Positions 62,703-64,000 of a stretch of DNA of 64,000 nt are shown piece by piece. The stretch is from Pseudomonas reactans (lineage in GTDB: Bacteria; Pseudomonadota; Gammaproteobacteria; Pseudomonadales; Pseudomonadaceae), in assembly GCF_013385825.1 (NCBI RefSeq), contig NZ_JACAPG010000018.1, positions 248,001-312,000 of the forward strand. Direction: 5' to 3'. The notes below the pieces were generated by a model. That model did not search any database. It worked only from the letters and a program-made list of their open reading frames with translations, and had not been told where the DNA came from. The translations under genes were made by a program, and so were the position numbers. The first letter of the stretch is position 1; every line of letters starts with the position of its first letter.

Positions 62703-63167
62703 AGGTTTTGAGTCCTAGGTTCTGAAGCGTGGGGCAGCGTCCTCCGGCACTACTGCTAAAAGGGTAAAAGACGGATATCGGCTGGCTATATAGCGAGCCG
62801 GGGCATTTGCCACGCGCATAGGTATATGCGCGTTTCCGAGATTAATGTTCGGTAGCGTCGGAGGTCGTCGTTGTGGGCTACAGAAGTTCTAGGGCCCTAA
62901 GGCTCCTGGTGGCAGAACGAGCTGGGAGTGTTCTGGCCAGATACGCAAATCAACCAATGGCAGCTGATGCGGCCCGTTCAGCGGATGCGAACGAGGCGAA
63001 AGTTTTTGACGTCGTTACCAGGGCGACGTGGCGGACCGTTGCGGATCGATAGGGATCGCTTGGGACGAACGATTTTTAACATGCGAGCATGTTCGATAGC
63101 AACTCGCATGTTCCTCTCCTTGGTTGGGTAGGTATTGGCCCGACCGAGGGCACAGTTGACTGAGCAT
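62703..63167. other. Control region between alpA and the integrase
   Basis: 465 bp without a supported gene. Upstream of AlpA lies an AT-poor region with inverted dyads; the tract GTATATGCGCGT and nearby GCGCATAGGTATATGC (about 62814-62832) is a likely promoter/operator block. A plus-strand frame at 62928-63131 is probably a shadow. Confidence 0.4.
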
Positions 63168-64000
63168 TTAGCTCTTTATCGAGTCCAAATAGTCGGCCCA
63201 TGTCTGCATCATTTCACGGCGCTCCGGCAAAAAGGTGGTTCGATCGTACGCACGTCCCAGCGGATTTTTTACCGTGTGGGCAAGCTGATGCTCCAGGAGA
63301 TCTGGGCGAAACCCCAGCACCTCAGCACCTATTGTTCTCGCGGTCGCACGAAAGCCGTGCCCAGTCATTTCGTCGCCGCTGATGTCCATGCGGCGTAACG
63401 CGCTGAGAACGGCATTGTTGGACATCGGTCGGTCGCCTCCTCGGGCCGAGGGGAAGGTATACCGATGCCTGCCGGTGAGCGGTTTCAGTTCGCGTAGAAC
63501 AGCGACTGCTTGTTGGCTGAGGGGAACCAGGTGATCTGGGCGATCCTGTTTGGTAGCAGTTAGCCCTTTCATCTTGTGACCAGGAATCAACCACTCGCCA
63601 GCATCCAGATTGATCTCCGACCATTCCATATGTCGAAGGTCTCCGGGCCGGCAGAACAGCAACGGGGCCAGTTTTAAGGCACAACAGACAGGCATTGTTC
63701 CGCTGTAGCTATCCAGTGCTTTGAGCAGTGCGCCGAGTTTTTCAGGATCGGTCACGGCAGCAAAATGTTTCACCCGCTTGGCGGGGAGCGTACGTGAGAG
63801 ATTGCCAATCTGGTTGGGTGAGGTGATACCGGCAGCTTCGGCGAACTCGAAAATCTGTTTGTAGATTTGGGCTACACGACGTGCTGTCTCGCGAGCACCG
63901 CGCTTGATGATGCGCTGGAGGTTTTCGACCAGCATGGGCGTGCTGATGCTGCTGACTGGTAGCTTTCCCAGCCAGGGGTAGGCATTGAGCTCTAGGCGCT
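63168..64000 (-). CDS. int: P4-type tyrosine integrase (5' end outside window)
   Basis: The frame is open to the right edge of the window, so the N terminus is missing; visible part 277 codons starting RLELNAYPWLGKLPVSSIST. Catalytic features: FCRPGDLRHMEW (Arg), TGHGFRATARTI (His-x-x-Arg), EHQLAHTVKNPLGRAYDR (His and Tyr). Complete C terminus. It is not close to the 30-kb integrase, so it belongs to another element. Neighbours AlpA and RepA-like ATPase complete a P4-like element core. Confidence 0.92.
   Translation of the reverse strand, partial: RLELNAYPWLGKLPVSSISTPMLVENLQRIIKRGARETARRVAQIYKQIFEFAEAAGITSPNQIGNLSRTLPAKRVKHFAAVTDPEKLGALLKALDSYSGTMPVCCALKLAPLLFCRPGDLRHMEWSEINLDAGEWLIPGHKMKGLTATKQDRPDHLVPLSQQAVAVLRELKPLTGRHRYTFPSARGGDRPMSNNAVLSALRRMDISGDEMTGHGFRATARTIGAEVLGFRPDLLEHQLAHTVKNPLGRAYDRTTFLPERREMMQTWADYLDSIKS

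Noticed and set aside
1..64000. CRISPR array
   Set aside because: No regularly spaced identical repeats with unique spacers; the only short direct repeats (53619-53899) are 11 bp with irregular spacing.

Overview
The window looks like the accessory genome of a Pseudomonas (fluorescens/putida/syringae-type). It has moderate GC, Pseudomonas-style intergenic repeats, and a 19-bp copy of what I recall as the 3' end of Pseudomonas tmRNA (ssrA) beside a P4-type integrase. No rRNA, tRNA or CRISPR array was seen. Almost nothing resembles core chromosome. It reads as several mobile islands in tandem, broken by a zone of decaying genes.

1-31.3 kb is an integrative island that ends in a full tyrosine integrase (29859-31115, minus) and the ssrA-like attachment sequence. 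Its left part is an element-maintenance module: inovirus Gp2-like protein, PLD-like protein, and a minus-strand series of zinc-ribbon protein, DUF932, YqaJ exonuclease, RDF-like protein and a RadC-like protein. The middle and right parts look like a defence island: a UDG-like/kinase-like gene pair; a four-gene operon with two GmrSD-type (DUF262) proteins, an acidic protein and a HEPN protein; a TM0106-type RecB-like nuclease/helicase with an unknown partner and an ankyrin protein; and, divergent from a WYL-domain regulator, a tightly packed eight-gene operon with four GTPases, two of them large and dynamin-like.

31.3-52.6 kb is a patchwork of small cargo genes and remnants. It holds intact GNAT acetyltransferases, aminoglycoside-phosphotransferase-like kinases, a DHCW cupin, an aminotransferase/AEC transporter pair with a LysR regulator, ThiD, AraC, and LysR with AzlCD. 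Among them lie broken genes: aldehyde dehydrogenase, two TetR, IS66, MFS, APH, GNAT, Ea22-like and cupin. There is also a chimera of nitronate monooxygenase with a TIR-like domain. A second, truncated copy of the 31-kb integrase lies at 51.4 kb in the same orientation, suggesting a collapsed tandem island. A ~145-bp repeat recurs three times around the kinase/acetyltransferase genes.

52.6-61.3 kb holds a MobI-like gene, small ORFs, a degenerate integrase-domain protein, a serine resolvase and a 1452-residue P-loop NTPase ending in a PD-(D/E)xK nuclease motif, a single-gene STAND-like defence candidate. 61.4-64 kb is the end of another P4-like element: RepA-like AAA ATPase, AlpA regulator and an integrase cut by the window edge.

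Three copies of a ~187-bp MITE-like element are present; two bracket a GIY-YIG/MUG113-like gene. The strongest candidates for undescribed biology are the multi-GTPase operon, the double-DUF262/HEPN operon, the NTPase-nuclease and the UDG-like/kinase-like pair. All functional calls rest on motifs read by eye; no database search was possible.
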